DNA of 44,308 bases from Gammaproteobacteria bacterium (GCA_013285995.1 JABDGN010000004.1:28210-72517); one strand, 5' to 3'. Shown: positions 7,757-18,772, numbered from the stretch's first letter. Translations and numbers: made by a program. Notes: a model not told the origin generated them from the letters alone.

Positions 7757-7916
7757 GGGCGTGTCCTCAATCTTTAGCTGCAACGAAAAAAAAGATAATC
7801 GAGCGAAAATTTTGCCAAAATGTGAGGATAATAGTTGTTCTATGTGACGAACATTTTGGCAAATTTTAGCCGATTACGCTTTTTTTGCAGGCAGATTAAA
7901 GATTGAGAACACGCCC
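7757..7916. mobile_element. TA-flanked miniature inverted-repeat element, copy 1
   Basis: 160 bp with arms of about 65 bp: the left end GGGCGTGTCCTCAATCTTTA matches the complement of the right end. Both ends are flanked by TA (7755-7756 and 7917-7918), the duplication expected of IS630/Tc1-mariner-type transposition. The centre GAGGATAATAGTTGTTCTAT is related to the centres of the elements at 36974 and 41052. No coding capacity; non-autonomous. Confidence 0.8.
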
Positions 7917-8809
7917 TATATTCCAGGGAATAATTTATTAATCGTTAACATCACACCTTGCACAGTTACCAATTGCTTATTGTTAACATATAGCGTACCA
8001 ACTGTGTCATAAGTGGTGGTGCCATCGCTGGAACTACCGGTAAAGGGTCCGGAATTATTGTCAGTAAATTCTGCTACTGCATAAGTATAATTGACATCGA
8101 CAAACCAAGTCGGATCAATATAATAACTCAAACCAATTTGCGCGCCGCCTCCCACTATCCAATCGGAATTCGAAAAACTGGATGACCCACCCGTAATATC
8201 ATAATGCGCGTCATTAATCTCTGCAAAACCAGTAGCATTATACACATTCGATTGCACATTAAATAACACTGGACCTGCACCAAAATAAATATACGCATGT
8301 TGAAATGAACGGCCAATAAAAGGCATTAAAGCCAGTTCATGATTCACTGTGGTTTGTGTGGAAGCAATTGTCACGTGGCCTGTAAAAGGAGCTGGAGCGT
8401 CATTCGTGTAAGTAAAACTTCCGAACTGAGGTACATCGATTGCTTTATTAGTAGAAGTAGTGTTTAGATATTGATAAAAGAATTTAGCGCCCCATAGCCA
8501 ATCACTGGTGAAATGCTGAAAATAACCAAACTGCACTAAGGGCGCAAGAGTTGTCTGTGTATCGTTAAAAGGATTGGCAGGCCCGCCTGCTTCGCCAGAA
8601 GCAACCTTCGTCACACCGTCATAAACATCTGAAACACCGCTCGCATACAGATTTTGGTTCACGTTAAATGAATTGTAACCACCGCCTAAACCTGCAAAAA
8701 AACCGCTATTGGGTACATTAGAATCATTGCTTGCATTCATATCAGCAAACGCTAAACTGGTACCCGCCAATAAATAAAGTCCAACACAATAACTTAATTT
8801 CTTCATCAT
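7916..8809 (-). CDS. Outer-membrane beta-barrel protein
   Basis: 297 residues with a signal peptide (MMKKLSYCVGLYLLAGTSLA, then FADMNAS). The mature chain opens SGFFAGLGGGYNSF and shows alternating aromatic/polar strands throughout (LVQFGYFQHFTSDWLWGAKF, then AYIYFGAGPVLF, QIGLSYYIDPTWFVDVNYTY), as in OmpA-type or Legionella-like barrels. Gly/Asn/Thr-rich loops separate the strands. The last strand is VTVQGVMLTINKLF followed by PGI. GGAGG lies 6 nt before the first ATG (8809). The stop TAG is made by the TA target plus the first base of the adjacent element; without the element the reading would still stop there with TAA. Function unknown; probably a surface porin or adhesin-like barrel. Confidence 0.8.
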   Translation of the reverse strand: MMKKLSYCVGLYLLAGTSLAFADMNASNDSNVPNSGFFAGLGGGYNSFNVNQNLYASGVSDVYDGVTKVASGEAGGPANPFNDTQTTLAPLVQFGYFQHFTSDWLWGAKFFYQYLNTTSTNKAIDVPQFGSFTYTNDAPAPFTGHVTIASTQTTVNHELALMPFIGRSFQHAYIYFGAGPVLFNVQSNVYNATGFAEINDAHYDITGGSSSFSNSDWIVGGGAQIGLSYYIDPTWFVDVNYTYAVAEFTDNNSGPFTGSSSDGTTTYDTVGTLYVNNKQLVTVQGVMLTINKLFPGI

Positions 8810-8877
8810 AAATATCCTCCATTTGACTGAACTTTCATCGTAACATATATGTTTCCAGAAAACAAATATACTTCTTA

Positions 8878-9276
8878 TTATAAAAAACTTTTTTCACGCA
8901 ACTTTTTATTTTGACCATGCAGCTTTTTGCGATTTAAACGCTTTTCTTTAGAAGCCAAACTCGGTTTGGTTTTTTTGCGTGGCTTAGGAACAATGGCAGC
9001 GCGCGCTAATAAAGCTTGCAAGCGCTCAATGGCATCTTGTTTATTACGTTCTTGAGTACGGTAACTGACGGCCTTAATCAACAATTCCCCTTCTGCGGTA
9101 ATTTTATTGCCAATTAATTTTAACAAACGGGCACGAATTTCATCGGACAAAATAGCTGACTCTAAAACATTAAAACGCAGCAAAACACCGGTCGCCACTT
9201 TATTAACATTTTGCCCACCTGGGCCTGGCGATCGGATGAAGGAAAGTTTAATTTCGGAAAGAAGCTCGTTTTTCAT
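8878..9276 (-). CDS. arfB: Alternative ribosome-rescue factor ArfB (YaeJ)
   Basis: 132 residues. A codon-independent peptidyl-tRNA hydrolase that frees ribosomes stalled on mRNA lacking a stop codon. The GGQ motif (SPGPGGQNVNKVAT, Gly20-Gly21-Gln22) is catalytic. The basic C-terminal tail (PRKKTKPSLASKEKRLNRKK) is the part that enters the empty mRNA channel in ArfB, and its presence separates this protein from RF1/RF2. The ATG at 9276 lies only 3-4 nt from the edge of a miniature element, leaving no Shine-Dalgarno of its own. Divergent from dus. Confidence 0.95.
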   Translation of the reverse strand: MKNELLSEIKLSFIRSPGPGGQNVNKVATGVLLRFNVLESAILSDEIRARLLKLIGNKITAEGELLIKAVSYRTQERNKQDAIERLQALLARAAIVPKPRKKTKPSLASKEKRLNRKKLHGQNKKLREKSFL

Positions 9277-9280
9277 AATA

Positions 9281-9440
9281 TACCGTGCATCGTCACAATT
9301 TGAGTTTTTATGACCAACTATTTTGAGTCAGATTAGATTTTTTTCACGACAGCATAGTTATTCATATGGTGAGTGAAAAAAATTTAATATGGCTCAAAAG
9401 AGGCAGTGTCAGAATGCTCAAATTGTGACGATGTACGGTA
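9281..9440. mobile_element. TA-flanked miniature inverted-repeat element, second family, copy A
   Basis: 160 bp; ends TACCGTGCATCGTCACAATT and its complement (one mismatch), flanked by TA at 9279-9280 and 9441-9442. Centre CATAGTTATTCATATGGTGA. It is clearly homologous, in reverse orientation, to the element at 25879-26039. It fills the divergent promoter space between arfB and dus. Confidence 0.8.
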
Positions 9441-9452
9441 TACTATCTTAGC

Positions 9453-10433
9453 ATGATTCAAGCCCTCACCCTCGGCAATAAAACCTTTAACAGCAACTTG
9501 ATTTGCGGCCCATTGGCGGGCGTCAGTTGCGCACCGTTTCGGCGTTTGATTTGGCGCTATAGCCAACCGGCTTTCACTTGCACCGAAATGGTTTCCTGCA
9601 AAACCTTATTAGCAAAACCTGGCGAGGCACAACGCCGCTTTATTGAAAAAGCGCCCGATGAAGGACCGCTGTGTTTTCAATTGGCAGCAAGTGATCCACT
9701 TGAATTAGGCGAAGCGGTAAAACGCGTTACCGACTATGGTGCTGACTTAATTGATTTGAATTGTGGTTGCCCGGTGAAAAAAATCCGCGTTAAAGGAGCG
9801 GGTTCAAAATTATTAACCGATCCTACCAAGCTGTATCAACTCATCATGGCCATGAAACAAAATACTCATGTACCCGTGTCGGTGAAAATTCGCGTTGAAG
9901 GTAAGAGTGGCGACAAATTTAATGCTGAAGTAGCGCAAGCCGTCAGCGACGCCGGTGCTGATTTTTTAATCGTGCATGGCCGGCATTGGACAGAGCATTA
10001 TGAAACGCCTTGTTGCTATGATGACATTCAATTCTTTGTGGAGCAGATGAAAATTCCTGTAATCGGTAATGGCGATATTAAAGATCTTGAAACTTTACGA
10101 AAAATGTTTGCCACCGGTTGCGCTGGTGTCATGATTAGCCGTGCCACGGTGGGACAACCCTGGCTGGTTGCGAAACTGACTGCTGAACTCAATCAACAAG
10201 CCTACGCCCTGCCTGCTTTGCCTGAAATCGGCGCTTTATATATTGAGCATGTCACAGGCTTAATTGATTTACTAAAACACGAACGCTTTGCTGTTATTCA
10301 AGCACGACAATTTGCAAAATATTATGGCCGGTTTTTAGCAAACAAAACCGCTTTTTGCGAGGCAATGAATAGCTGTGAAGATTTTGCAAATTTTAAAGCC
10401 TTGTGCCAACAATACTTCCCTGCTACGTCGTAA
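9453..10433 (+). CDS. tRNA-dihydrouridine synthase
   Basis: 326 residues, FMN-dependent enzyme that reduces specific uridines in tRNA. N-terminal flavin-site segment ICGPLAGVSCAPFR; LIDLNCGCPVKKI with catalytic Cys106; a VSVKIRVEG strand; HGRHWTEHYE with the substrate/flavin His; and GNGDIKD plus GVMISRATVGQPWL, the phosphate-binding end of the TIM barrel. It resembles DusB-like members most, but the NCGCP variant and divergent C-terminus make the exact subgroup uncertain. The ATG at 9453 is 11 nt from a miniature element and has no clear ribosome site. The 3' end overlaps a small minus-strand gene by 11 nt. Confidence 0.9.
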   Translation: MIQALTLGNKTFNSNLICGPLAGVSCAPFRRLIWRYSQPAFTCTEMVSCKTLLAKPGEAQRRFIEKAPDEGPLCFQLAASDPLELGEAVKRVTDYGADLIDLNCGCPVKKIRVKGAGSKLLTDPTKLYQLIMAMKQNTHVPVSVKIRVEGKSGDKFNAEVAQAVSDAGADFLIVHGRHWTEHYETPCCYDDIQFFVEQMKIPVIGNGDIKDLETLRKMFATGCAGVMISRATVGQPWLVAKLTAELNQQAYALPALPEIGALYIEHVTGLIDLLKHERFAVIQARQFAKYYGRFLANKTAFCEAMNSCEDFANFKALCQQYFPATS

Positions 10434-10563
10434 TTCTATAACTACTAACCATGTTTTGAGCAGAATATCTATTTTCATGTTCTGGATAGATAATTTCCAC
10501 AATAAAAAATAAGATTACTAGCACCCCTATCATAATCAAAAACATTTTATTACTTTTTTTCAT
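10423..10563 (-). CDS. Small single-pass membrane protein in the ABC exporter operon
   Basis: A 46-residue ORF. It reads MKKSNKMFLIMIGVLVILFF, then IVEIIYPEHENRYSAQ and a short polar tail: a basic N-terminus, one hydrophobic helix and a hydrophilic end. AGGAAG sits 8 nt before the ATG, and it begins 30 nt after the permease stop on the same strand. This supports a real third gene of the operon. No family is recognised; it may be an accessory subunit of the transporter. It overlaps the 3' end of dus tail to tail by 11 nt. Confidence 0.6.
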   Translation of the reverse strand: MKKSNKMFLIMIGVLVILFFIVEIIYPEHENRYSAQNMVSSYRITT

Positions 10564-10593
10564 ATTGCTTCTTTCCTGTTGTGGTTGAAAATT

Positions 10594-11286
10594 TTATTTG
10601 ACTTCATATTCAGTTAATTTTAAGTAGCTTATTAGCCAACAGAATAAAACTATAATCAAGAGAATTAATATCCAGAACGCCTCGCTAAAAACAGCTTTAT
10701 GAATTTGAAAATAAGAATAAGAGGAGGAAATATTAAATGCTTTCATCAGCAACGCTAACACAAACTCAATACACGCTACAACAACATAAACACCTAAAAT
10801 ACATAAAAAAGTTTTAAGGCGCGAAAGTCTTTTAAACGTAACTGCACCCAATAAAAAAATCGCATTAATAACCAGATATTTTATCACCATAGACAAATTG
10901 AGTGGGAAAACAGCTGTTGGCGACCACTGCTTTAATAGTAAACCACTATGCAACCAAGCAAACACCATATAAATAATACAGGAAAAAAGTGTATAGCCAA
11001 TAAACGTAATTAACCATTTAGCAAGCCACTTTTCTAAAGTAGAAGCAGGCAACATAAGAAAACCAATACCTGCTATTGGGTTGTGCAATTCACGAAAGGC
11101 GTGCCCTGTTATTAAAAGACCACCGATAGTTAAAATACCATTATAAAATCTCATGTTGGGACCAGCGAGCAAAGCTAATACCGCTATAATACCTGCACTC
11201 ATCACAATAGCATACTTACGCGATCGTAAATCACTCATTACCAATTGTTTGAGCCTTGTTATACTTAAAAGATTAGGCTGTTGCAT
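10594..11286 (-). CDS. ABC transporter permease (ABC-2-like)
   Basis: 230 residues with six predicted membrane helices (e.g. YAIVMSAGIIAVLALLAG, WLITFIGYTLFSCIIYMVF, VINAIFLLGAVTF, ILGVYVVVACIEFVLALLM, WILILLIIVLFCWLISYL). Start taken at the ATG at 11284-11286 (MQQPNLLSITRLKQLVMSDL): AAGGAGGAG precedes it, while the longer reading would use a TTG and run through that ribosome site. It overlaps the ATPase gene by 14 nt, so translation is probably coupled. Partner of the ATPase at 11273-12148; substrate unknown. The organisation resembles small exporters for peptides, lipids or drugs. Confidence 0.8.
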   Translation of the reverse strand: MQQPNLLSITRLKQLVMSDLRSRKYAIVMSAGIIAVLALLAGPNMRFYNGILTIGGLLITGHAFRELHNPIAGIGFLMLPASTLEKWLAKWLITFIGYTLFSCIIYMVFAWLHSGLLLKQWSPTAVFPLNLSMVIKYLVINAIFLLGAVTFKRLSRLKTFLCILGVYVVVACIEFVLALLMKAFNISSSYSYFQIHKAVFSEAFWILILLIIVLFCWLISYLKLTEYEVK

Positions 11287-12148
11287 GGGCAGACTCCTCC
11301 TTAGCAAAAATTTTTTGAAAGACGGATGGATTAGTAATCACTGCGTTAAACAGCACTTCTAAATTTATCTTGCTCTCCACGCCGGTCTTGTTATCCATCA
11401 CAACCGCATAACCGTCTAATTGTTTTTCCGAATAAAAACACTCATCTGGCTGGGGCTCATTTGGCATGGTAACAAATGCTAATTGCTGCACAATGGTTTT
11501 AAGTGAAGCATGCAAAACCAATTCTTTTTCTTCTATGATAAACACTGAATCAATCAGATTCTCTACTTCACGAACCTGATGGGTTGAGAGAATAAATAAT
11601 CTTTCAGCATTCATGGCACTTGCTAATAACTTACGAAAGCTTGCTTTACCGGGAATATCCAAACCATTGGTAGGTTCATCCAAAAGAAATAAGCGACAAT
11701 TAGTCGCCAACCCAAAGGCAATTAAAAATTTCTTTTGCTGCCCTTGTGAAAGTTTGTTAAGCAATATATAGTCAAGCATATCGTCGTCAGCTAATTTAAA
11801 TTCTTTCAGATAAAGTTCAAATTGTGCTGTATTAAATTGCGGATAAAAGCAAGCATAATTCGCTAAATATTCTTTTGATTTTAAAGCAGGCAAATAAATA
11901 TGTTCGGGTAAAAAATAAATTTCTTGTAAAAAAGCGGGGGACCGCTGCTGTGGCTTATAGCTTAATACTTCACATTGTCCACGGGTAGGAAAAACTAAAC
12001 CCGCTATTATTTTTAATAAGGTCGTTTTACCTTCACCATTTTTACCTAACAAACCACAAATGCTGTTGCCCTTTAGTTTTAAGGTAAAATTTTTGAAAAC
12101 GCCATAGGCCCAGGAATAACCGAAGCCAAGCTCATTTATTGTAATCAT
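11273..12148 (-). CDS. ABC transporter ATP-binding protein
   Basis: 291 residues. Walker A GKNGEGKTT at 35-43, signature LSQGQ at 133-137, Walker B LFLLDEP at 153-159, and the switch His in FILSTHQVREVE. The ~80-residue C-terminal extension is typical of ABC-2 exporters of the CcmA/EcsA type. It drives ATP-dependent transport with the downstream permease. It is first in a three-gene minus-strand operon (ATPase, permease, small membrane protein). The ATG at 12148 follows GGATGAAGGAAAGA-like purine-rich sequence farther upstream and a close AGAGATAA. Confidence 0.9.
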   Translation of the reverse strand: MITINELGFGYSWAYGVFKNFTLKLKGNSICGLLGKNGEGKTTLLKIIAGLVFPTRGQCEVLSYKPQQRSPAFLQEIYFLPEHIYLPALKSKEYLANYACFYPQFNTAQFELYLKEFKLADDDMLDYILLNKLSQGQQKKFLIAFGLATNCRLFLLDEPTNGLDIPGKASFRKLLASAMNAERLFILSTHQVREVENLIDSVFIIEEKELVLHASLKTIVQQLAFVTMPNEPQPDECFYSEKQLDGYAVVMDNKTGVESKINLEVLFNAVITNPSVFQKIFAKEESAHATA

Positions 12149-12346
12149 TATTTATCTCTATTTGGATGAAGGAAAGAATACTACAGGAAAAAGAAAAACC
12201 AAACAATATTTAATTGTTTAAATTGTATGCTATGCTTAAAAATAGATAATAGATATGAGCTTGTTTTTATAGCCATTTCTGTTAAAAATGAAATAGCACT
12301 TTTTGAAAGTTATACCTTAGTTCGTCACAATTTGAGAGAATTTAAA

Positions 12347-12769
12347 ATGGAAAAAACAAATCCTGGGTATATCAAACGTCACGGTTTTTTAACTTTTTGG
12401 ATATGGCTCATTATTATATTAGGCATTTTGGGGGCATTGGGAAGCTTACAAGGAGCCTTAGGAATAGATATGGGCATGTTTAATAAAATATCTGCTACTT
12501 TACCAGTGCTCATACCTACTAATGCAGGGTTTTATTTCTTACTATTCATTGTAAATGGAGTTAAAACGATAGCAGGTCTTGCGTTATGGAATTGGAAAAA
12601 ATGGGGATTTTGGGCCTATGTTGCTGCTGACATTCTCCTTCTGGTAGCCTATGTCATTTATGTACAAGGACTTGTTTTTGGCAACCTCGCCGTCAGTATA
12701 ATAGGCACCCTTATATTATATTCAGCTTTAAAAGCAGGTGAAAATAAAGCCTGGTCCCGTTTAAAATGA
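12347..12769 (+). CDS. Small four-helix membrane protein (paralogue of 20878-21261)
   Basis: 140 residues. The start at 12347 is chosen because GAGAGAA precedes it and the first hydrophobic helix follows soon after (KRHGFLTFWIWLIIILGILG); the longer reading to 12227 adds an unrelated tail. Four hydrophobic segments. The motif WNWKKWGFWAYV after helix 2 and the ending ILYSALKAGENKAWSRLK are shared with the protein at 20878-21261, so the two are paralogues. No function is recognised. It is monocistronic between the ABC operon (divergent) and the toxin-antitoxin genes. Confidence 0.75.
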   Translation: MEKTNPGYIKRHGFLTFWIWLIIILGILGALGSLQGALGIDMGMFNKISATLPVLIPTNAGFYFLLFIVNGVKTIAGLALWNWKKWGFWAYVAADILLLVAYVIYVQGLVFGNLAVSIIGTLILYSALKAGENKAWSRLK

Positions 12770-12799
12770 AATACCCCCTTATCTTTGCTAAATTCTTTC

Positions 12800-12828
12800 T
12801 TGCTAAATTCTATATTGTATCGTACAAT
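12800..12828 (+). promoter_or_regulatory. Promoter with overlapping operator for the toxin-antitoxin genes
   Basis: -35 TTGCTA (12800-12805), a 17-nt spacer, and -10 TACAAT (12823-12828). The -10 overlaps a perfect TTGTA-TCG-TACAA palindrome at 12815-12827, and further GTACAA copies follow at about 12834 and 12845. Repeated half-sites over a promoter fit autorepression by a Phd-type antitoxin. Confidence 0.6.
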
Positions 12829-12868
12829 TTTTAGTACAATATAACGTACAAATTGGAGAGACTCCCTC

Positions 12869-13184
12869 ATGGCTACTCAACGCATTCATTTAGAAGATAT
12901 CGTTCCTCTGTCAGAGTTTCGTAACAATATTCCGGCTTATATTAAACAAGTGCAGGAAACGGGCCGCTCGGTTTTAATTACGCAACATGGCCGTGGTGCA
13001 GTTTTTTTGGTCGATGCAGAAAGTTATGAAGCAGAACAGAAAGAATTGGAAAGACTTGAGTTAGTAGAGTCAATTAAAAGAGGACTGGAAGATGTGGCAG
13101 CGGGACGAGTGATGAGCCATGCTCAGGCAAAAAAACTACTTCTTGCACCTTTTAAAAAAGAATCTAAAGGTTTAAAAAAAGCAA

Positions 13185-13204
<20 letters not shown>
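12869..13204 (+). CDS. Type II antitoxin, Phd/YefM family
   Basis: 111 residues. The N-terminal domain is the Phd/YefM fold: IVPLSEFRNNIPAYIKQVQE, then TGRSVLITQHGRGAVFLVDA, then ESYEA. The charged C-terminus (EQKELERLELVESIKRGLED and KKLLLAPFKKESKGLKK) would bind the toxin. It represses its own operon with the toxin as corepressor (family knowledge); palindromes over the promoter support this. GGAGAG precedes the ATG. It overlaps the toxin gene by 20 nt, which is typical of coupled toxin-antitoxin pairs. Confidence 0.9.
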
Positions 13205-15502
<2,298 letters not shown>

Positions 15503-15550
15503 TAAAATGCAGCACTTTACTTTGTACACGACAATTTTTAATACTCGGTT

Positions 15551-15633
15551 GTCATTCCCGCGGAGGCGGGAATCCAGATTTAATCTTTAAAAGCCTGGAT
15601 CCCGGATAATTGCTGCGCAATTTCCGGGATGAC
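15551..15633. repeat. Pair of dRS3-like palindromes between ligA and miaB
   Basis: GTCATTCCCGCGGAGGCGGG at 15551-15570 (ATTCCC-N8-GGGAAT form) faces a second, inverted palindrome ending CCGGGATGAC at about 15624-15633. The pair starts 48 nt after the ligA stop and ends 37 nt before miaB. Confidence 0.85.
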
Positions 15634-15670
15634 GAAGACCAAAAGTCTAAGTGTAACAAATATATATCCT

Positions 15671-16996
15671 ATGAAAAAATTATACCTCAAAACCCAAGGC
15701 TGCCAAATGAACGAGTACGATTCGGCGCAAATTGCTAATTTACTCGAAGCTGCTAATGGTTTAGAAACCACTGACAATGTTGAAGAAGCCGATTTAATTC
15801 TGCTTAACACTTGCTCCATTCGTGAAAAAGCGCAAGAGAAAGTTTTTTCTGATTTAGGCCGCTGGCGTGAATTGAAATTAAAAAATCCATCCTTGATGAT
15901 CGGCGTGGGCGGTTGCGTTGCCAGTCAAGAAGGCAGTGAAATTTTAAAACGCGCACCGTATGTGGATTTAGTGTTTGGCCCGCAAACGTTGCATCGTTTA
16001 CCAGCCATGATTGACAGCGTCAATCAAACTGGTAAACCTGCTATTGACGTGAGTTTCCCTGAAATTGAAAAATTCGATAAATTGCCGGCACCAAAATTAG
16101 ACGGTCCCGGCGCCATGGTTTCGATCATGGAAGGCTGCAATAAATATTGCAGTTATTGCGTGGTGCCTTACACACGCGGTGAAGAAATCAGCCGACCCTT
16201 TGAAGACGTGCTGGCTGAAGTCGTTGGTTTAGCCGATAAAGGTGCCAAAGAAATTACTTTTCTGGGACAAAACGTCAATGATTATCGGGGCACTATGTCT
16301 GATGGTCAAGTGGCGGATTTGGCAACCTTAATCGAATATACCGCAGAAATTCCTGGCATTGAACGGATTCGCTTTACCACTTCGCATCCCTTAGCCTTTT
16401 CCGATCGTTTAATTGCAGCCTACGCCACCATTCCCAAACTTTCGAATCATCTGCATTTGCCGGTACAAAGTGGTTCCAATCGTATTTTGAGCGCGATGAA
16501 ACGTGGCTATACGCGCGAAGATTTTTTGCAAAAAATAAAAAAACTAAAAGCCGTGCGTCCTGATATTAGCATTGGTTCTGATTTTATTGTTGGGTTCCCG
16601 GGCGAAACTGCTGAAGAATTTCAGGCGACCATGGATTTAATTCGTGAAGTCGATTTTGATCAAAGCTTTAGTTTTATTTACAGTCCGCGTCCCGGTACAC
16701 CAGCGGCTAAACTGCACGATCCAATCAGTATGGAAGAAAAGAAACATCGTTTGGAAATTATGCAACAACGTTTAGATTTGCAAGTGCATCGCCACAGTCA
16801 AGCGATGTTAGATACTGTGCAAACGATTTTAGTTGAAGGGCCGTCAAAAAAATCCGCTGATGAATTGCAAGGTCGCACCGATAATTATCGTGTGGTAAAT
16901 TTTGCAGGTGATACAGCACTGATTGGTAAAATGATTAAAGTGAAAATTACTGAAGTGAAACATTATACGTTGCGAGGATTGAGGATTGAGGATTGA
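15671..16996 (+). CDS. miaB: tRNA methylthiotransferase MiaB
   Basis: 441 residues. A radical-SAM enzyme that adds the 2-methylthio group to i6A37 of tRNAs. The start at 15671 gives [20 protein letters not shown], the family N-terminus; the longer reading would begin inside a palindromic repeat. The auxiliary cluster uses Cys11, Cys48 and Cys82; the radical-SAM cluster uses Cys156, Cys160 and Cys163 (CNKYCSYC). A TRAM domain closes the protein. The last residues (LRGLRIED) are encoded by a GGATTGA heptamer array and replace the usual end; TRAM appears otherwise intact up to KHYTLRG. In E. coli-like genomes miaB precedes phoH and ybeY, as here. Confidence 0.97.
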   Translation: MKKLYLKTQGCQMNEYDSAQIANLLEAANGLETTDNVEEADLILLNTCSIREKAQEKVFSDLGRWRELKLKNPSLMIGVGGCVASQEGSEILKRAPYVDLVFGPQTLHRLPAMIDSVNQTGKPAIDVSFPEIEKFDKLPAPKLDGPGAMVSIMEGCNKYCSYCVVPYTRGEEISRPFEDVLAEVVGLADKGAKEITFLGQNVNDYRGTMSDGQVADLATLIEYTAEIPGIERIRFTTSHPLAFSDRLIAAYATIPKLSNHLHLPVQSGSNRILSAMKRGYTREDFLQKIKKLKAVRPDISIGSDFIVGFPGETAEEFQATMDLIREVDFDQSFSFIYSPRPGTPAAKLHDPISMEEKKHRLEIMQQRLDLQVHRHSQAMLDTVQTILVEGPSKKSADELQGRTDNYRVVNFAGDTALIGKMIKVKITEVKHYTLRGLRIED

Positions 16997-17220
16997 GGGA
17001 AAACAGGATTGAGGATTGAGGAACTCATGCTGTTTGTCATTCCCGCGAAAGCGGGAATCCAGTTTTTAAATGCTAGATTCCGGCTCGCACTTACGCTTGA
17101 CCGGAATGACGAATTCTGACTTGTTTTCACTCAATCCTACCCCTTCAATCCTTTGTTAGTTCTGGATTCCCGCTTTCGCGGGAATGACGACTAGCGAGAA
17201 TTTCTCAATCCTCAATCCTA
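16976..17220. repeat. Composite repeat: heptamers, two dRS3-like palindromes, inverted heptamers
   Basis: From left: GGATTGA heptamers (16976-17021, inside the miaB 3' end and beyond), a dRS3-like palindrome at 17036-17062, a second related palindrome ending GGAATGAC at about 17109, scattered TCAATCCT units, a third palindrome at about 17162-17189, and complementary CTCAATCCTCAATCCT at 17203-17218. The heptamer arrays at the ends are inverted relative to each other. The right array leads directly into the AGGA before phoH. Confidence 0.85.
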
Positions 17221-17228
17221 GGAAAAAC

Positions 17229-18170
17229 ATGGCAAATTCTATTACACTCCATTTAAGCCCCGAAGACAATATTCGTCTTGCCAATTTATGTGGCAATTGT
17301 GACGAACATTTACGACAAATCGAGCACTATTTTCAAGTGCAAATTAATAATCGCGGCCACGAGTTTCAAATTGTAGGTCCCGCCGATAAAGCTAAAGCGG
17401 CCAGCAAAGCCATTCAGCGTTTATACGAAGAAGCACAATCCAATCCGCAATTAATGCCGACCAATGTAAACTTGGTATTGCGTACCTCTGAAGAGATGCC
17501 AGAGAAAAGTGATTTAATGATTCAAACGCGTAAAACGCAAGTAAAACCGCGCACGCCGAATCAACACCGTTACTTAGAGCGCATTCTGCACCATGATATT
17601 AATTTTGGCATTGGCCCCGCCGGTACCGGCAAAACTTATTTAGCAGTTGCTTGCGCCGTGCAAGCTTTAGAGCGCAATCAAGTACAACGCATTGTGTTAG
17701 TACGCCCTGCCGTCGAAGCGGGCGAAAAGTTAGGCTTTTTACCAGGTGACTTAACGCAAAAAGTCGACCCTTATTTGCGCCCTTTATATGACGCATTGTA
17801 TGAAATGCTGGGCTTTGAGTATGTCGAAAAATTATTAGAGCGTAATGTGATTGAAATTGCACCACTCGCTTTCATGCGCGGTCGTACTTTAAATGAAGCA
17901 TTTATTATTTTAGATGAAAGTCAAAACACCACCGTTGAACAAATGAAAATGTTTTTAACGCGAATTGGTCATGGTTCATGCGCAGTCGTCAATGGCGATT
18001 TGACACAAATCGATTTACCGAAACACACTTATTCCGGTTTGCAGCAAGCCATCGATATTTTGAGTGACGTTCAAGAAATCAGTTTTACCCACTTTGTTGC
18101 GAAAGATGTGATTCGTCATGCCTTGGTGCAAAAAATTGTGGAAGCGTATGAGCAGCACGGGAAAAAGTAG
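17229..18170 (+). CDS. phoH: PhoH-like ATPase
   Basis: 313 residues (YbeZ type). The start at 17229 is chosen for the AGGA ribosome site and because the longer reading is made of repeat sequence. N-terminal KH-like segment (FQVQINNRGHEFQIVGPADK), then the P-loop GPAGTGKT at 129-136, Walker B FIILDES with Asp229-Glu230, and sensor-like NGDLTQIDLP. YbeZ works with YbeY in rRNA maturation and ribosome quality control (family knowledge), and ybeY is the next gene. The ribosome site AGGA is supplied at the border of a heptamer array. Confidence 0.95.
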   Translation: MANSITLHLSPEDNIRLANLCGNCDEHLRQIEHYFQVQINNRGHEFQIVGPADKAKAASKAIQRLYEEAQSNPQLMPTNVNLVLRTSEEMPEKSDLMIQTRKTQVKPRTPNQHRYLERILHHDINFGIGPAGTGKTYLAVACAVQALERNQVQRIVLVRPAVEAGEKLGFLPGDLTQKVDPYLRPLYDALYEMLGFEYVEKLLERNVIEIAPLAFMRGRTLNEAFIILDESQNTTVEQMKMFLTRIGHGSCAVVNGDLTQIDLPKHTYSGLQQAIDILSDVQEISFTHFVAKDVIRHALVQKIVEAYEQHGKK

Positions 18171-18172
18171 AA

Positions 18173-18283
18173 GTAGGTCGGCTTACGGGAGTTTCGCGAT
18201 TAGCGAAACGATCAAGCCGACGCCAATGTTGATGTCGGCTTGTTCGCTTAGGCTAAAGCCTACGCTCTCGTAAGCCGACCTAC
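18173..18283. repeat. GTAG-ended REP pair between phoH and ybeY
   Basis: Ends GTAGGTCGGCTTACG and the complement CGTAAGCCGACCTAC, with internal sub-palindromes (CGCGATTAGCG-like and CAAGCCGAC / GTCGGCTTG). The same family occurs at 30418-30530. It separates two genes that otherwise should be cotranscribed. Confidence 0.85.
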
Positions 18284-18304
18284 GTCTGAATCTCAAGAAA
18301 ATAT

Positions 18305-18772
18305 ATGCCAACAATAATTATTGACCGCCAAATTGCCACCAATCTAGCGATTAGCAAATTACCTACCGAACAGCAATTCCAAACGTGGATTGAAGTGGTA
18401 CTAAAACAGCAAAAAAAGCGTGGCGAAATCACTATTCGCTTAGTCGATGAACCCGAAAGCCAGCAACTTAATAATCAATACCGGCACAAAAATTATCCTA
18501 CCAATGTGCTATCATTTCCCTTTGATAATCGCGGTGTCAAGCTAGCAACGCCCTTGTTAGGCGACCTGGTGATTTGTGCGCCGGTTGTCTTGCAAGAAGC
18601 AATTGATCAACAAAAAGAGCCGCTCGCTCATTGGGCGCATATGATTGTGCATGGTACATTGCATTTATTGGGCTATGATCATATAGTGGATAAAGAAGCA
18701 GCAGTGATGGAAAATTTAGAAAAACACATATTAAAAAAATTAGGGGTTGCTAACCCTTACGAGGAAGTATAA
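18305..18772 (+). CDS. ybeY: Endoribonuclease/rRNA maturation factor YbeY
   Basis: 155 residues; metal-dependent RNase acting in 16S rRNA 3' processing. The zinc motif [11 protein letters not shown] has ligands His116, His120 and His126. [12 protein letters not shown] and [12 protein letters not shown] are the other conserved blocks. The ATG at 18305 follows AAGAAAA, a weak ribosome site. The stop codon abuts the ATG of corC with no gap, so the two are translationally linked. Confidence 0.97.
   Translation: MPTIIIDRQIATNLAISKLPTEQQFQTWIEVVLKQQKKRGEITIRLVDEPESQQLNNQYRHKNYPTNVLSFPFDNRGVKLATPLLGDLVICAPVVLQEAIDQQKEPLAHWAHMIVHGTLHLLGYDHIVDKEAAVMENLEKHILKKLGVANPYEEV

Noticed and set aside
7916-7930. 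Idea that the miniature element displaced the true C-terminus of the outer-membrane barrel.
   Set aside because: With the element and one TA removed the frame stops at the same codon (TAA instead of TAG), so the PGI ending is native.
15629-15670. N-terminal extension of MiaB.
   Set aside because: It starts inside a dRS3-like palindrome; [12 protein letters not shown] is the conserved start.
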